From Bradyrhizobium sp. SSBR45G (lineage in GTDB: Bacteria > Pseudomonadota > Alphaproteobacteria > Rhizobiales > Xanthobacteraceae): 64,000 nt of DNA. The DNA is taken from the NCBI RefSeq assembly GCF_030159255.1, contig NZ_BSCT01000006.1, forward strand, positions 186,001 to 250,000, read 5' to 3'. Both the position numbers and the translations under genes were made by a program. Positions 1 through 9,511 of this stretch are shown here, piece after piece (positions within the stretch are counted from its first letter, which is position 1; every line of letters starts with the position of its first letter). The notes under the pieces were generated by a model. That model had not been told where the DNA came from and searched no databases. It saw nothing but the letters and a program-made list of their open reading frames with translations.

Positions 1-339
1 GTTCTCCTCGGCGATCAGGCGCTCCAGCGTGTCGATCGAATCGTCGAACGCCTTGTAGAGGGCGATGGCGCGCTCGGCGCCGAGTTCCGCCTTCGCGGCC
101 GGATAGCTGTGCGCCAGACCGTTGTTGAGATGGCCGCCATTGCGTCCCGACGCGCCCGAGCCGACTTGATCTGCTTCGAGTACGATGACCTTGGCGCCGG
201 CCTTGGCGAGTTGCAGCGCGGCGCCCAGACCGGTGAAGCCGCCGCCGATCACGGCGACGTCATAGTGCCCCTCCACGGGCCCGGCGTGGCCGCCGGCAAA
301 TGCGGTCGCTGTGTCGCGCCAGTAGGAGACATATTTCAT
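1..339 (-). CDS. FAD-dependent oxidoreductase (DAO family), N-terminal part only
   Basis: The reading frame starts with ATG at 339 and stays open to the window edge, giving the first 113 residues. It begins MKYVSYWRDTATAF and has the Rossmann FAD motif around residues 26-40 (VAVIGGGFTGLGAALQL), then a conserved SGASGRNGGHLNNG segment typical of D-amino-acid/glycine oxidase-like flavoproteins. The start lies 15 bp after the stop of the upstream HAD gene (354-1022), so the two probably form one minus-strand transcript. Oxidation of a secondary amine or amino acid is the family expectation; the substrate is unknown. Confidence 0.85.
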   Translation of the reverse strand, partial: MKYVSYWRDTATAFAGGHAGPVEGHYDVAVIGGGFTGLGAALQLAKAGAKVIVLEADQVGSGASGRNGGHLNNGLAHSYPAAKAELGAERAIALYKAFDDSIDTLERLIAEEN

Positions 340-353
340 CGCTGGCACTCTGC

Positions 354-1022
354 TCACAGACCGAAGACGCCGGGCAGCTCGGAAATGTTCTTGATCTCGG
401 TGTAGCCGTAATACGCATTGGCCGGCTCATGGCCCCGGTTGACCCAGACCTTGCTCTTGATACCTAGATCGTGCGCCGTCATCAGATCGTACCTGAATGA
501 TGAGGAGCAGTGCGTGACGTCCTCCGGCCCGCAACCGAGCATGTCGAACATATATTCGAAGGCGCGCATCCGCGGCTTGTAGGCCTGCGCCTGCTCCGCG
601 GTGAACACGGCGTGAAATGGCGCGCCGAGCTTGGCGACGTTCGACGGGATCTGCGCCGTCATGGCATTGGAGATGATGACCAGCGGGATTTCCTTCGCGA
701 CCTTGGCGAGGCCCGCCGGCACGTCCGGATGCGGTCCCCAGGTCGGTACGCGCTGATAGACCATCTCGCCATCCGCCGGCTTGTAGGGAATGCCGATCTT
801 GCGGCAGCTGCGCGCCAGCGCGTTGCTGACGACCTCGGCATAGGGCTTCCAGGCGCCGAGGATCTCGTCGAGGCGATAGGCCGCGAAGACGCGGACGAAT
901 TCCGCCATGGCTGGCTCGGAGAGAATCGCGCCGTAGAGATCGCGCGCCGCCTCTGCCATCTCGAAATTGGTCAGCGTGCCGTAGCAGTCGAAAGTCAGAT
1001 ATTTGGGACGGATGCTGCTCAT
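354..1022 (-). CDS. Haloacid dehalogenase type II (HAD superfamily hydrolase)
   Basis: A 222-residue protein of normal length for L-2-haloacid dehalogenase-like HAD enzymes. Motif I is FDCYGTL with nucleophile Asp12, motif II is near IISNAM (about residue 118) and the Lys motif is near QAYKPRMRAF. These enzymes hydrolyse carbon-halogen or phosphate bonds through an aspartyl ester. The flavoprotein gene follows 15 bp downstream. A second, diverged member of the same family is encoded at 3580-4299 on the other strand, so the locus carries two. True dehalogenase activity is not proven; phosphatase activity is an alternative. Confidence 0.85.
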   Translation of the reverse strand: MSSIRPKYLTFDCYGTLTNFEMAEAARDLYGAILSEPAMAEFVRVFAAYRLDEILGAWKPYAEVVSNALARSCRKIGIPYKPADGEMVYQRVPTWGPHPDVPAGLAKVAKEIPLVIISNAMTAQIPSNVAKLGAPFHAVFTAEQAQAYKPRMRAFEYMFDMLGCGPEDVTHCSSSFRYDLMTAHDLGIKSKVWVNRGHEPANAYYGYTEIKNISELPGVFGL

Positions 1023-1190
1023 GGGTCCTCATGCCGGCGATGATCTCGCCTCCGATGATAGGCCGGCACGCCAGCATAAGATGCGGCTTTGCCCCGATTT
1101 TGCGGCGGAAGATGTCGCGGGGCCCAGCGCCTTCAGACGATCTGCCGGGTGCGCCTCGCTCAGACTCGCCAAAGAACTGGAGCGCACGAC

Positions 1191-2033
1191 ATGATTTCCG
1201 CCGCGGCAACGCTCATGGCTATCAGCCCCGACCATCTGGAAGCTGCGACGCGCCTGTCGCGACAGGCCGGATGGCCGCATCGCCGCGAGGATTGGGAGGT
1301 CGCGCTCACCGTGAGCAAGGGTTGCGTTGCAGTCGCTGCCGACGGGCGGGTGATCGGCACCGTGTTGATGACGCCCTATGGCAGCGATTCCGGGACCATC
1401 AACATGGTGATCGTCGATGAGGCCGAGCGCGGCCAGGGGCTCGGACGGCGCCTGATGCAGCAGGCGATGACGCTTGCCGGCGACCGTCGGCTACAGCTCG
1501 TCGCGACCGAAGATGGGCTGCCACTGTATGAGAAGCTCGGCTTCCGCAGGACGGGTGAGATCCTACAGCATCAGGGACAACTCGCGCAGGCGGTGGCTCA
1601 GTCCGTTGTCGTGCGCGGCGCAAGGGCGGATGATATCCCCCTCGTCGCCGCTCTCGACGCCGCGGCCTTTGGCGCGGATCGCAGTCGGCTGCTCGCGCAT
1701 GTCGCATCAGTGGGCGAATTCGCCGTGCTCGAGCGACAGGGCCGAGTGATCGGCTTTGCGGCGCTGCGCCGCTTCGGCCGTGGCCTCGTCATCGGCCCGG
1801 TCGTCGCCGCCGATCTCGACGACGCGAAGGCGCTGGTCGCGCATTTTCTCGCCCGGCGCGAGGGCGAGTTCATCCGCGTCGATACCGGCATCGAGATGGG
1901 GCTTTCGCCTTGGCTGAGCAGCCTCGGCCTCGATCACGTCGGCGGCGGCATCGTCATGCACAGGCCTGCCGCAGACGATACGAGGCGGCGCTCCCCCATA
2001 TCATTTGCATTGGCCAGCCAGGCGTTCGGCTGA
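1191..2033 (+). CDS. GNAT family N-acetyltransferase, two-domain
   Basis: The ATG at 1191 is chosen because the protein then begins MISAAATLMAISPDHLEAA; an earlier in-frame start at 1089 adds only low-complexity sequence. The 280-residue product has an N-terminal acetyl-CoA-binding GNAT fold (VDEAERGQGLGRRLMQQAM, motif A, near residues 73-91) and a second, weaker GNAT-like half (ADDIPLVAALDAAAFG onward). It is the first gene of a plus-strand run (acetyltransferase, aminotransferase, HAD, importer) and the next gene starts 13 bp after its stop. It may acetylate an imported amine; the substrate is unknown. Confidence 0.8.
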   Translation: MISAAATLMAISPDHLEAATRLSRQAGWPHRREDWEVALTVSKGCVAVAADGRVIGTVLMTPYGSDSGTINMVIVDEAERGQGLGRRLMQQAMTLAGDRRLQLVATEDGLPLYEKLGFRRTGEILQHQGQLAQAVAQSVVVRGARADDIPLVAALDAAAFGADRSRLLAHVASVGEFAVLERQGRVIGFAALRRFGRGLVIGPVVAADLDDAKALVAHFLARREGEFIRVDTGIEMGLSPWLSSLGLDHVGGGIVMHRPAADDTRRRSPISFALASQAFG

Positions 2034-2046
2034 ACCGGAGATCATC

Positions 2047-3423
2047 ATGCTCAGCAACTCGCTCATCGAACTCGATCGCGCCCATCTGGTGCATCCGGTC
2101 GCGTCCTATCGCGGACATGAGGCCGCGGGCGCGCGGGTTCTCGCTTCGGCCAAGGGCGCTGTTGTCACGGATGCCTCCGGCCACCAACTGGTCGACGGCT
2201 TCGCCGGGCTGTGGTGCGTCAATGCCGGTTACGGGCATGAGAGCATCGTCGAAGCCGCCGCGCGGCAGATGCGCGAGCTGCCTTATGCCACCGGCTATTT
2301 CAGTCTCGCCTCGGAGCCCGCCATCAGGCTGGCCGCGGCGCTGGCCGAGCGTGCGCCGGGCGATCTCAACCACGTCTACTTCACCCTCGGCGGCTCGGAC
2401 GCCGTCGACAGCACGGTCCGCTTCATCCATTACTACTGGCATGCGAAGGGGCAGCCGCAGCGCGACCAGTTCATCACACTGCAGCAGGGCTATCACGGCT
2501 CATCGACGGTCGGCGCGGGCCTGACGGCGCTGCCGGCCTTCCACGCCAATTTCGGCGTGCCGCTGAACTGGCAGCATAAGATCCCGTCGCATTATGCGTA
2601 CCGCAATCCCGTCGGCAGTGATCCCGAGGCGATCATCGCGGCGTCGCTCGCCGCGCTCGAGGCCAAGATCGTCGAGGTCGGCGGCCCGGAGCGGGTGGCG
2701 GCGTTCTACGCCGAGCCGATCCAGGGTTCGGGCGGCGTGCTGGTGCCGCCCGACGGCTGGATGAAGGCGATGCGCGAGCGCTGCCGGCAGCACGGCATTC
2801 TGTTCGTCGCCGACGAGGTGATCACCGGCTTTGGCCGCACCGGACCACTGTTCGCCTGCACCAACGACGACATCGTCCCGGACTTCATGACGGTGGCCAA
2901 GGGCTTGACGTCGGGCTACGTGCCGATGGGCGCGGTGCTGATGTCCGATCATGTCTATGGCGTGATCGCCGACGGGGCAGGGGCGGCCGCGGTGGGGCAC
3001 GGCTATACCTATTCGGCGCATCCGGTGAGCGCGGCGGTCGGTCTCGCTGTGCTCGACCTCTATGAGAATGGCCTGTTGGAGAACGGCCGGCGCGCCGGTG
3101 CGCGGCTGATGGCCGGCCTGCGTGCGCTGCGGGATCATCCGCTGGTCGGCGAGGTCCGCGGTCGCGGCCTGTTGGCGGCGATCGAGCTCGTAACCGACAA
3201 GGAAAAGAAGACCCCATTGCCGGCGGGCGCCGAGCCGTCGCGCCGCATCTTTGATCGGGCCTGGGCGAACGGCCTCGTCATCCGCGCCTTCCCCACGGGG
3301 GTGCTGGGCTACGCGCCGCCGCTGTGCTGCACCGATGCGGATATCGATGCCATCATCGAGCGCACCGCGCGGACGCTCGATCAGACCTTGGCCGACCCGG
3401 ATGTCCGCCAGGCGATGGCGTGA
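2047..3423 (+). CDS. Class III pyridoxal-phosphate aminotransferase (omega-transaminase type)
   Basis: A 458-residue protein starting at ATG 2047 behind a GGAG ribosome-binding site; the longer frame from 2005 lies in the preceding coding region. Class III hallmarks are present: GGSDAVDST, the PLP-pocket motif FVADEVITGFGRTG, and Schiff-base Lys285 in TVAKGLTSGY. The family transfers amino groups from omega-amino acids, polyamines or beta-amino acids to pyruvate or 2-oxoglutarate. It is sandwiched between GNAT and HAD genes in the same operon as a dipeptide-type ABC importer, so it probably deaminates whatever the importer brings in. Confidence 0.92.
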   Translation: MLSNSLIELDRAHLVHPVASYRGHEAAGARVLASAKGAVVTDASGHQLVDGFAGLWCVNAGYGHESIVEAAARQMRELPYATGYFSLASEPAIRLAAALAERAPGDLNHVYFTLGGSDAVDSTVRFIHYYWHAKGQPQRDQFITLQQGYHGSSTVGAGLTALPAFHANFGVPLNWQHKIPSHYAYRNPVGSDPEAIIAASLAALEAKIVEVGGPERVAAFYAEPIQGSGGVLVPPDGWMKAMRERCRQHGILFVADEVITGFGRTGPLFACTNDDIVPDFMTVAKGLTSGYVPMGAVLMSDHVYGVIADGAGAAAVGHGYTYSAHPVSAAVGLAVLDLYENGLLENGRRAGARLMAGLRALRDHPLVGEVRGRGLLAAIELVTDKEKKTPLPAGAEPSRRIFDRAWANGLVIRAFPTGVLGYAPPLCCTDADIDAIIERTARTLDQTLADPDVRQAMA

Positions 3424-3579
3424 AAGCGGGCACCGGCAGATCGCCCCGTGTGCAGCAGCGCCGATATGTTGGCGGCTGCTCCTATTCGCAATTTTGTGCC
3501 GCCGGCCCCCCGCAATTCGGATGTTTTCGCCGGAAGCCGGCTTCACACTGGGGATCAACGACGCGGAAGGCCTCGCAGA

Positions 3580-4299
3580 ATGAGCAAGCTCGATCTCGCC
3601 CAATTCAGGTACCTGACCTTCGACGTGGTCGGCACGCTGATCGACTTCGAAGGCGGGATCGTCTCGAGCCTCGTCGAAATCGCGGCGGAAGCGAACAAGC
3701 TGATCGATGGCGAGCAGGCGCTGAGCCTGTACCGCGCTGCACGCTACGCCGCCGATGCCGATCGCTTTCCGGATGATCTCGTCCGCGTCTACGGCATCAT
3801 TGCCCCGCAACTCGGCCTGCCCAGGCAGAGTACGCTCGGCGAGCGCTTTCGCGATTCCGCCGCACGCTGGAAAGCCTTTCCCGACAGTGCCGCGGCGATG
3901 GCGCGCCTCGCCAGGCGCTACCGGCTGATCGCGATGACCAATGCGCGGCGGTGGGCGCTGGATCATTTCGAGCGCGAGCTGGGCTCGCCGTTTTATGCGA
4001 CCTTCACGGTCGACGACACCGGGAGCGAGAAGCCGGACCCCGCCTTCTTCACCCAGGTGTTCGATTTCGTCGAACGCGATGGTGGCAGCAAGTCGCAGAT
4101 CCTGCACGTTGCCCAGAGCCAGTATCACGACATCGGCATCTCCCGGCAGCTCGGAATCACCAATTGCTGGATCGAGCGGCGCCACGACAAACAGGGTTAC
4201 GGTGGCACGATCGCGCCGTCGTCTTTCACCAAGCCTGATTTCCACTTCCACTCCATGGCCGAGCTGGCCGACGCCGTGGAGCACGTGCCTGCGACGTGA
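3580..4299 (+). CDS. Haloacid dehalogenase type II-like HAD hydrolase
   Basis: ATG 3580 follows a GGAAGG site; the longer frame from 3448 covers intergenic sequence after the aminotransferase. The 239-residue product has motif I FDVVGTL with Asp15, motif II around IAMTNARRW and a conserved Lys in GSEKPDPAFF. The family hydrolyses C-halogen or P-O bonds. It is related to, but clearly diverged from, the HAD at 354-1022. It lies 156 bp after the aminotransferase and 51 bp before the importer's binding protein. The exact substrate is unknown. Confidence 0.85.
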   Translation: MSKLDLAQFRYLTFDVVGTLIDFEGGIVSSLVEIAAEANKLIDGEQALSLYRAARYAADADRFPDDLVRVYGIIAPQLGLPRQSTLGERFRDSAARWKAFPDSAAAMARLARRYRLIAMTNARRWALDHFERELGSPFYATFTVDDTGSEKPDPAFFTQVFDFVERDGGSKSQILHVAQSQYHDIGISRQLGITNCWIERRHDKQGYGGTIAPSSFTKPDFHFHSMAELADAVEHVPAT

Positions 4300-4350
4300 T
4301 GAGCAACTGACGGCTTCATTCTGCCGGATCGCAAACAGGGGACGGATGAC

Positions 4351-5958
4351 ATGAGCGACGAGATCACCAACTGGACTGCTGAGGATGATGGGCTGGTCGA
4401 GGCGGCGATCCGGCGTGGCGCATCGCGCCGTGATCTTCTGAAGATGATGGTCGCCAACGGCGTCGCACTCGCAGCCGGCGGTTCCATCCTCGGCCGCGCC
4501 GAGCGGGCGTTCGCGGCGAGCCCCAGGAAGGGCGGCTCGATCAAGGCCGCGGGCTGGTCGACCTCGACGGCCGACACGCTCGATCCGGCCAAGGCCTCGT
4601 TCTCGACCGACTATGTGCGCTGCTGCTCGTTCTACAACCGGCTGACGACGCTCGACAAGAGCGGCGCGGCGCAGATGGAGCTCGCGGAATCGATCGAGTC
4701 CCGGGACGCGCAGACCTGGACCGTGAAGCTGAAGAAGGGGATCACCTTCCACGACGGCAAGCCGTTGACCGCCGACGACGTCGTGTTCTCGCTGAAGCGG
4801 CACCTCGACAAGGCGGTTGGCTCCAAGGTCGCCAAGATCGCAGCGCAGATGACCGGATTCAAGGCGGTCGACATGACCACCGTCGAGATCACCTTGGCGA
4901 GCCCGAACGCCGACCTGCCGATGATCCTTGCGCTGCATCACTTCATGATCGTCGCCGACGGCACAACGGACTTCTCGAAGGCCAACGGCACCGGCGCCTT
5001 CGTCCGCGAGGCCTTCGAGCCCGGTGTGCGCTCCATCGGGGTGCGCAACAAGAACTACTTCAAGGACGGTCCCTATCTCGACCAGATCGAGTTCATTGCG
5101 ATCACCGAGGAGAATGCGCGCGTAAATGCGCTGCTCTCCGGCGACATCCAGCTGGCCGCCAGCATCAACCCGCGCTCGCTCCGGTTGATCGAGGGCAAGG
5201 AAGGGATCGCACTGTCGAAGTCGACGACGGGCAACTACACCGACCTCAATATCCGCCTCGACATGGCGCCGGGCAACAAGAAGGACTTCATCGATGGCAT
5301 GAAGCACCTGGTGAACCGCGAGCAGATCGTCAAATCGGTGCTGCGTGGCTTCGGCGTCGTCGGCAACGACCAGCCGGTCTCACCGGCGAACTTCTTCCAT
5401 AATGCCGAGCTCAAGCCCAAGCCGTTCGATCCGGACAAGGCGAAATCCCTGTTCCAGAAGGCCGGCGTACTCGGTACCTCGATCCCGGTCGTGACCTCGG
5501 AGGCCGCGAACTCCGCGATCGAGATGGCCATGGTGATCCAGGCCTCCGCCGCTACCATCGGCCTCACCCTGGACGTGCAGCGCGTTCCCTCGGACGGCTA
5601 TTGGGACAATTACTGGCTGAAGGCGCCGGTTCATTTCGGCAACATCAATCCGCGTCCGACGCCGGACATCCTGTTCTCGCTGCTCTACGCCTCCGAAGCG
5701 CCGTGGAACGAAAGCCGCTTCAAGTCCGAGAAGTTCGACAAGATGATGCTCGAGGCGCGCGGCCTGCTCGACCAGGCCAAGCGCAAGCAGATGTACGCCG
5801 AGATGCAAGTGATGATCGCGGAGGAGGCGGGCACCATCGTTCCGGCCTATATTTCCAACATCGACGCCACCTCCTCCAAGCTGAAAGGCTTGGAGCCGAG
5901 CCCGCTCGGCGGCATGATGGGATATGCCTTCGCTGAATATGTCTGGCTCGATTCGTGA
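4351..5958 (+). CDS. ABC transporter substrate-binding protein, family 5 (dipeptide/nickel type), Tat-exported
   Basis: A 535-residue periplasmic binding protein. The N-terminus has a twin-arginine signal (SRRDLLKMM followed by a hydrophobic segment VALAAGGSILG and an AFAA cleavage region near residue 55). The mature protein shows the family-5 signatures ITFHDGKPLTADDVVFSLKR and VNALLSGDIQ. It is the binding component for the permeases at 6037 and 6984 and the fused ATPase at 7839. Tat export suggests folding before secretion. Ligands of this family are peptides, opines or other amino compounds; the neighbouring aminotransferase favours an amino compound. Confidence 0.92.
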   Translation: MSDEITNWTAEDDGLVEAAIRRGASRRDLLKMMVANGVALAAGGSILGRAERAFAASPRKGGSIKAAGWSTSTADTLDPAKASFSTDYVRCCSFYNRLTTLDKSGAAQMELAESIESRDAQTWTVKLKKGITFHDGKPLTADDVVFSLKRHLDKAVGSKVAKIAAQMTGFKAVDMTTVEITLASPNADLPMILALHHFMIVADGTTDFSKANGTGAFVREAFEPGVRSIGVRNKNYFKDGPYLDQIEFIAITEENARVNALLSGDIQLAASINPRSLRLIEGKEGIALSKSTTGNYTDLNIRLDMAPGNKKDFIDGMKHLVNREQIVKSVLRGFGVVGNDQPVSPANFFHNAELKPKPFDPDKAKSLFQKAGVLGTSIPVVTSEAANSAIEMAMVIQASAATIGLTLDVQRVPSDGYWDNYWLKAPVHFGNINPRPTPDILFSLLYASEAPWNESRFKSEKFDKMMLEARGLLDQAKRKQMYAEMQVMIAEEAGTIVPAYISNIDATSSKLKGLEPSPLGGMMGYAFAEYVWLDS

Positions 5959-6036
5959 ATGCCGTGTGAGACGGGCAGCGCCGGTCGCTGAGACCTGCGC
6001 CGCTGTCGCGGCCATCCTCTGCTTGCGGGCTGCAAT

Positions 6037-6987
6037 TTGAAACATCGGATCGCCTCACTCGTCCTTGCCCGGCTGGCCATTGCGCTGGTCACCGCGATCA
6101 TTGTTTCATTCGCCGTGTTCTTCGCCACCGCAATGCTGCCGGGCGACACCGCCACCATCTTGCTCGGCCAGGCCGCGACGCCCGAGGCGGTCGAGGGCCT
6201 GCGCAAGGCGATGCATCTGGATGATCCCGCGATCTTTCGTTTCCTGCGGTGGCTCGCGGGCGTGGTGCATGGCGATCTCGGCGTCTCCTATGCCAACAAC
6301 ATGCCGGTCGCGAAGCTGATCGGTGGACGCCTCGTCAACACCCTCAAGCTCGCCGGGCTCACCGCGATCATCGCAGTGCCGCTGGCGCTGACGCTCGGCA
6401 TCACCGCGGCGATGCTGCGCAACACGCTGTATGACCGCTGCCTCACCATCGCGATCATCGGAATCGTGTCGGTCCCGGAGTTCATGATCGCAACGCTCGC
6501 CGTGCTTCTGTTTGCGGTCTATCTCAACTGGCTTCCCGCCGTGTCCTTCACCAGCGAGATCCGCACGGCTTATGATTTCGCCCGTGCCTACGCGATGCCG
6601 GTCGTCACGCTCACCATCGTGATCTCGGCGCAGATGATCCGGATGAGCCGGGCGGCCGTCGTCGAGACGCTGAATACGCCTTACGTCGAAATGGCGCTGC
6701 TCAAGGGCGCCTCGCGCGGCCGGATTGTGCTGCGCCACGCGCTGCCCAATGCGCTCGGACCGATCGTGAATGCGGTTGCGCTGTCATTGTCCTATCTCCT
6801 CGGCGGCGTCATCATCGTCGAGACCATCTTCAACTATCCCGGCGTCGCCAAGCTGATGGTCGATGCCGTGTCGACGCGCGATCTGCCGCTGATCCAGAGC
6901 TGCGCCATCATCTTCTGCTTCGGATTCCTGCTGCTGACCACCACAGCCGATATCATCGCCATCCTGTCGAATCCGAGGCTGCGATGA
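6037..6987 (+). CDS. ABC transporter permease (DppB type)
   Basis: A 316-residue inner-membrane protein with about six hydrophobic segments. It opens with a DppB-like first helix followed by the MLPGDTA motif, and the EAA loop lies near MALLKGASRGRIVLRHALPN. The best start is the TTG at 6037 (MKHRIASLVL), with no good ATG nearby and only a weak ribosome-binding site, so the start is uncertain. It lies 78 bp after the binding-protein gene and overlaps the next permease by 4 bp (ATGA), which indicates translational coupling. Confidence 0.9.
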   Translation: MKHRIASLVLARLAIALVTAIIVSFAVFFATAMLPGDTATILLGQAATPEAVEGLRKAMHLDDPAIFRFLRWLAGVVHGDLGVSYANNMPVAKLIGGRLVNTLKLAGLTAIIAVPLALTLGITAAMLRNTLYDRCLTIAIIGIVSVPEFMIATLAVLLFAVYLNWLPAVSFTSEIRTAYDFARAYAMPVVTLTIVISAQMIRMSRAAVVETLNTPYVEMALLKGASRGRIVLRHALPNALGPIVNAVALSLSYLLGGVIIVETIFNYPGVAKLMVDAVSTRDLPLIQSCAIIFCFGFLLLTTTADIIAILSNPRLR

Positions 6988-7838
6988 CGAGCGACGCCAC
7001 ATCCGCCGGCCGCAGGTCTCGGCTCGGCTACCGCATCAATGCCGTCGGCATAGCCGGCGCGCTGATCGTGGCATTCTGGATCGTGGTGGCATTCGCGGCT
7101 CCCTCCATCATCCCGCATCCGATCGGCGACATCGTCGACAGCGACTATTTCGGTCCCATGGGCCGCGAGCTGTGGCTCGGCTCGGACTATCTCGGCCGCG
7201 ACATGGCCTCGCGCATCCTGATGGGCGCGCGCTACACGCTCGGCATCTCCGTGGCTTCGGTCATCATCGCCGGCGCGGCTGGTGTCACGCTTGGCGTGAT
7301 CGCGGCGATCATGGGCGGTGCCGTCGACATGGTGTTGAGCCGTCTGCTCGATGCGCTGAACTCGATCCCGAGCAAGCTGTTCAGCCTGGTCGTCGTCGCC
7401 GCCGTGGGCTCCTCGATCCCGGTTCTCATCGTGACCATGGCGGTGATATACATCCCCGGCGCCTACCGCTTCGCGCGCGCGCTCGCCGTCAACATCAACA
7501 CCATGGATTTCGTCGTGGTCGCCCGCATCCGCGGCGAGAGCCTGTCCTACCTGATCCGTGCAGAGATCCTGCCCAACATCATCGGTCCCGTGCTGGTCGA
7601 TCTGGGCCTGCGCTTCGTGTTCATCGTGCTGCTGCTGTCCGGGTTGTCCTTCCTCGGCCTCGGCGTCAAGCCGCCTTACGCCGATTGGGGCGCGCTGGTG
7701 CGCGAGAACATCGGCGGATTGCCCTATGCCGCGCCGGCGGTCATCTTCCCGTCGCTGGCGATCGCGAGTCTCACGATTGCGGTCAATCTCCTGATCGACA
7801 ATCTCCCGACCAAGATCCGCGACCGGGAGGCATCGTAG
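6984..7838 (+). CDS. ABC transporter permease (DppC type)
   Basis: A 284-residue inner-membrane permease. It carries a cytoplasmic N-terminus, a first helix at about residues 22-38, the DppC signature GSDYLGRDMASRILMGAR and an EAA loop near RGESLSYLIRAEILPNII. Its ATG overlaps the stop of the DppB-type gene and its TAG directly abuts the ATG of the ATPase gene, so all three are translated from one message. Confidence 0.93.
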   Translation: MTSDATSAGRRSRLGYRINAVGIAGALIVAFWIVVAFAAPSIIPHPIGDIVDSDYFGPMGRELWLGSDYLGRDMASRILMGARYTLGISVASVIIAGAAGVTLGVIAAIMGGAVDMVLSRLLDALNSIPSKLFSLVVVAAVGSSIPVLIVTMAVIYIPGAYRFARALAVNINTMDFVVVARIRGESLSYLIRAEILPNIIGPVLVDLGLRFVFIVLLLSGLSFLGLGVKPPYADWGALVRENIGGLPYAAPAVIFPSLAIASLTIAVNLLIDNLPTKIRDREAS

Positions 7839-9494
7839 ATGACGAGCCTGGTGCAGATCCGTGATCTTCGTGTCGAGGCGACCACCGATTCCGGCCGTAC
7901 GATCGAGATCATCAGAGGCGTCAATCTCGACATCGCCGAGGGCGAGATCGTGGCGCTGATCGGCGAGAGCGGCTCCGGCAAGACCACCATCGCCATGAGC
8001 CTGATGGGCTATGCGCGCGCCGGCTGCAAGATCGTCGGCGGCTCGGTCGCGGTCGACGGCCTCGACATGGTCGCGCTGTCGGAAAAGGACAAGGCGGCGG
8101 TGCGCGGTGCCAAGATTGCCTATGTGCCGCAGAGCGCGGCCGCGGCATTCAATCCGGCGATCCGGATCATGGACCAGGTGATCGAGGTCGTGCGCATCCA
8201 CGGCGTGATGCCGTTGGTGGAGGCGCGCGCCAAGGCCAAGGCGCTGTTCCGCGCGCTGTCGCTGCCCGACCCCGAGAGCATCGGCGATCGCTATCCCCAC
8301 CAGGTGTCCGGCGGCCAGTTGCAGCGGCTCGCAGCTGCCATGGCGCTGATCGCGAGCCCCAAGGTGCTGATCTTCGACGAGCCGACCACGGCGCTCGACG
8401 TCACCACCCAGGTCGAGGTGCTCAGGGCCTTCAAGTCGGTGATATCAGCGCATCGCATCGCTGGCATCTACGTCTCGCACGATCTTGCGGTCGTCGCCCA
8501 GATCGCCGACCGCATCGTCGTGCTGAGGAATGGCGAGGTGCAGGAGACCGGCACAACCGCCGACATTCTCGAGCGCCCGCAGCATCCTTACACGCAGCAG
8601 CTGCTGGCGGCCGTCGCACCGGATCATGACGTGCGGCGTGACGCGTCCGCGGCTGCGGCCGAGGCGCTGCTTGAGGTTCACGAGGTGTCGGTCGGCTACG
8701 GTCCGCTGCGCTCGGACGGCCAGCCGGCGATCGTGGCGGTCGACAATGTCAGCCTGCGCGTGGCGCGCGGGCGCAATCTCGGCATCATCGGCGAATCCGG
8801 CTGCGGCAAGTCGACGCTTGCGCGGGCCATCGCAGGCATCCTGCCGCCCTTTGCGGGAGGCGTCGTGTTCGATGGGCGCGAACTCGGGCGCAGCGCGCGA
8901 AACCGCAACCCGGACCAGTTGCGCCAGGTGCAGATCGTGTTCCAGCACGCCGACACGGCGCTCAATCCGGCGCATACGGTCGAGGACATTCTGGGTCGTC
9001 CGCTGACATTCTATCACGGCATGGCCCGCAGAGAGCGCAACGCCCGGATCGATCAGTTGCTCGACATGGTGAAGCTGCCGCGCGCCTTGCGGCTGCGACG
9101 CCCGGCCGAGCTGTCGGGCGGACAAAAGCAGCGCGTCAACTTCGCCCGCGCGCTCGCCGCCGATCCCAAGCTGATCATCTGCGACGAGATTACCTCGGCG
9201 CTCGACACCGTCGTTGCCGCGGCCGTCATCGATCTGCTCAAGGAGCTGCAGCGCGAACTCGACCTCGCTTACGTCTTCATAAGCCACGATCTTTCGGTGG
9301 TCGAGGCGATCTGCGACGACATCGTCGTGATGTATCGCGGCCGCAAGATCGAGCAGATCACGCCCGAGGCGATGGCACGACCCGAACATCCCTACACGCA
9401 GCTCCTGCTGTCCTCGGTACCGAAGCTCGATCCGACCTGGCTGGACCGTCTGCGCCAGGATCCCGAGCAGGTCCGGGCCTATTGCCAGCGCTGA
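7839..9494 (+). CDS. ABC transporter ATP-binding protein, two nucleotide-binding domains fused
   Basis: A 551-residue fusion of DppD- and DppF-like ATPases. NBD1 has Walker A GESGSGKTT (about residue 43), signature VSGGQLQRL and Walker B LIFDEPTTALD. NBD2 has Walker [10 protein letters not shown] (about residue 319), signature LSGGQKQRV and Walker B IICDEITSALD. The second Walker B has Ile where Pro is usual (DEIT rather than DEPT), while the catalytic Glu is kept. It energises the importer encoded just upstream. The stop faces the convergent Lrp gene with only 17 bp between them and no clear terminator. Confidence 0.93.
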   Translation: MTSLVQIRDLRVEATTDSGRTIEIIRGVNLDIAEGEIVALIGESGSGKTTIAMSLMGYARAGCKIVGGSVAVDGLDMVALSEKDKAAVRGAKIAYVPQSAAAAFNPAIRIMDQVIEVVRIHGVMPLVEARAKAKALFRALSLPDPESIGDRYPHQVSGGQLQRLAAAMALIASPKVLIFDEPTTALDVTTQVEVLRAFKSVISAHRIAGIYVSHDLAVVAQIADRIVVLRNGEVQETGTTADILERPQHPYTQQLLAAVAPDHDVRRDASAAAAEALLEVHEVSVGYGPLRSDGQPAIVAVDNVSLRVARGRNLGIIGESGCGKSTLARAIAGILPPFAGGVVFDGRELGRSARNRNPDQLRQVQIVFQHADTALNPAHTVEDILGRPLTFYHGMARRERNARIDQLLDMVKLPRALRLRRPAELSGGQKQRVNFARALAADPKLIICDEITSALDTVVAAAVIDLLKELQRELDLAYVFISHDLSVVEAICDDIVVMYRGRKIEQITPEAMARPEHPYTQLLLSSVPKLDPTWLDRLRQDPEQVRAYCQR

Positions 9495-9511
9495 CCGCGC
9501 ACCGCCGCATC

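Noticed and set aside
2500..5307. 935-codon minus-strand frame
   Set aside because: It is the antisense shadow of the aminotransferase, HAD and binding-protein genes; the composition (Arg, Asp and His rich) is typical of GC-rich antisense frames.
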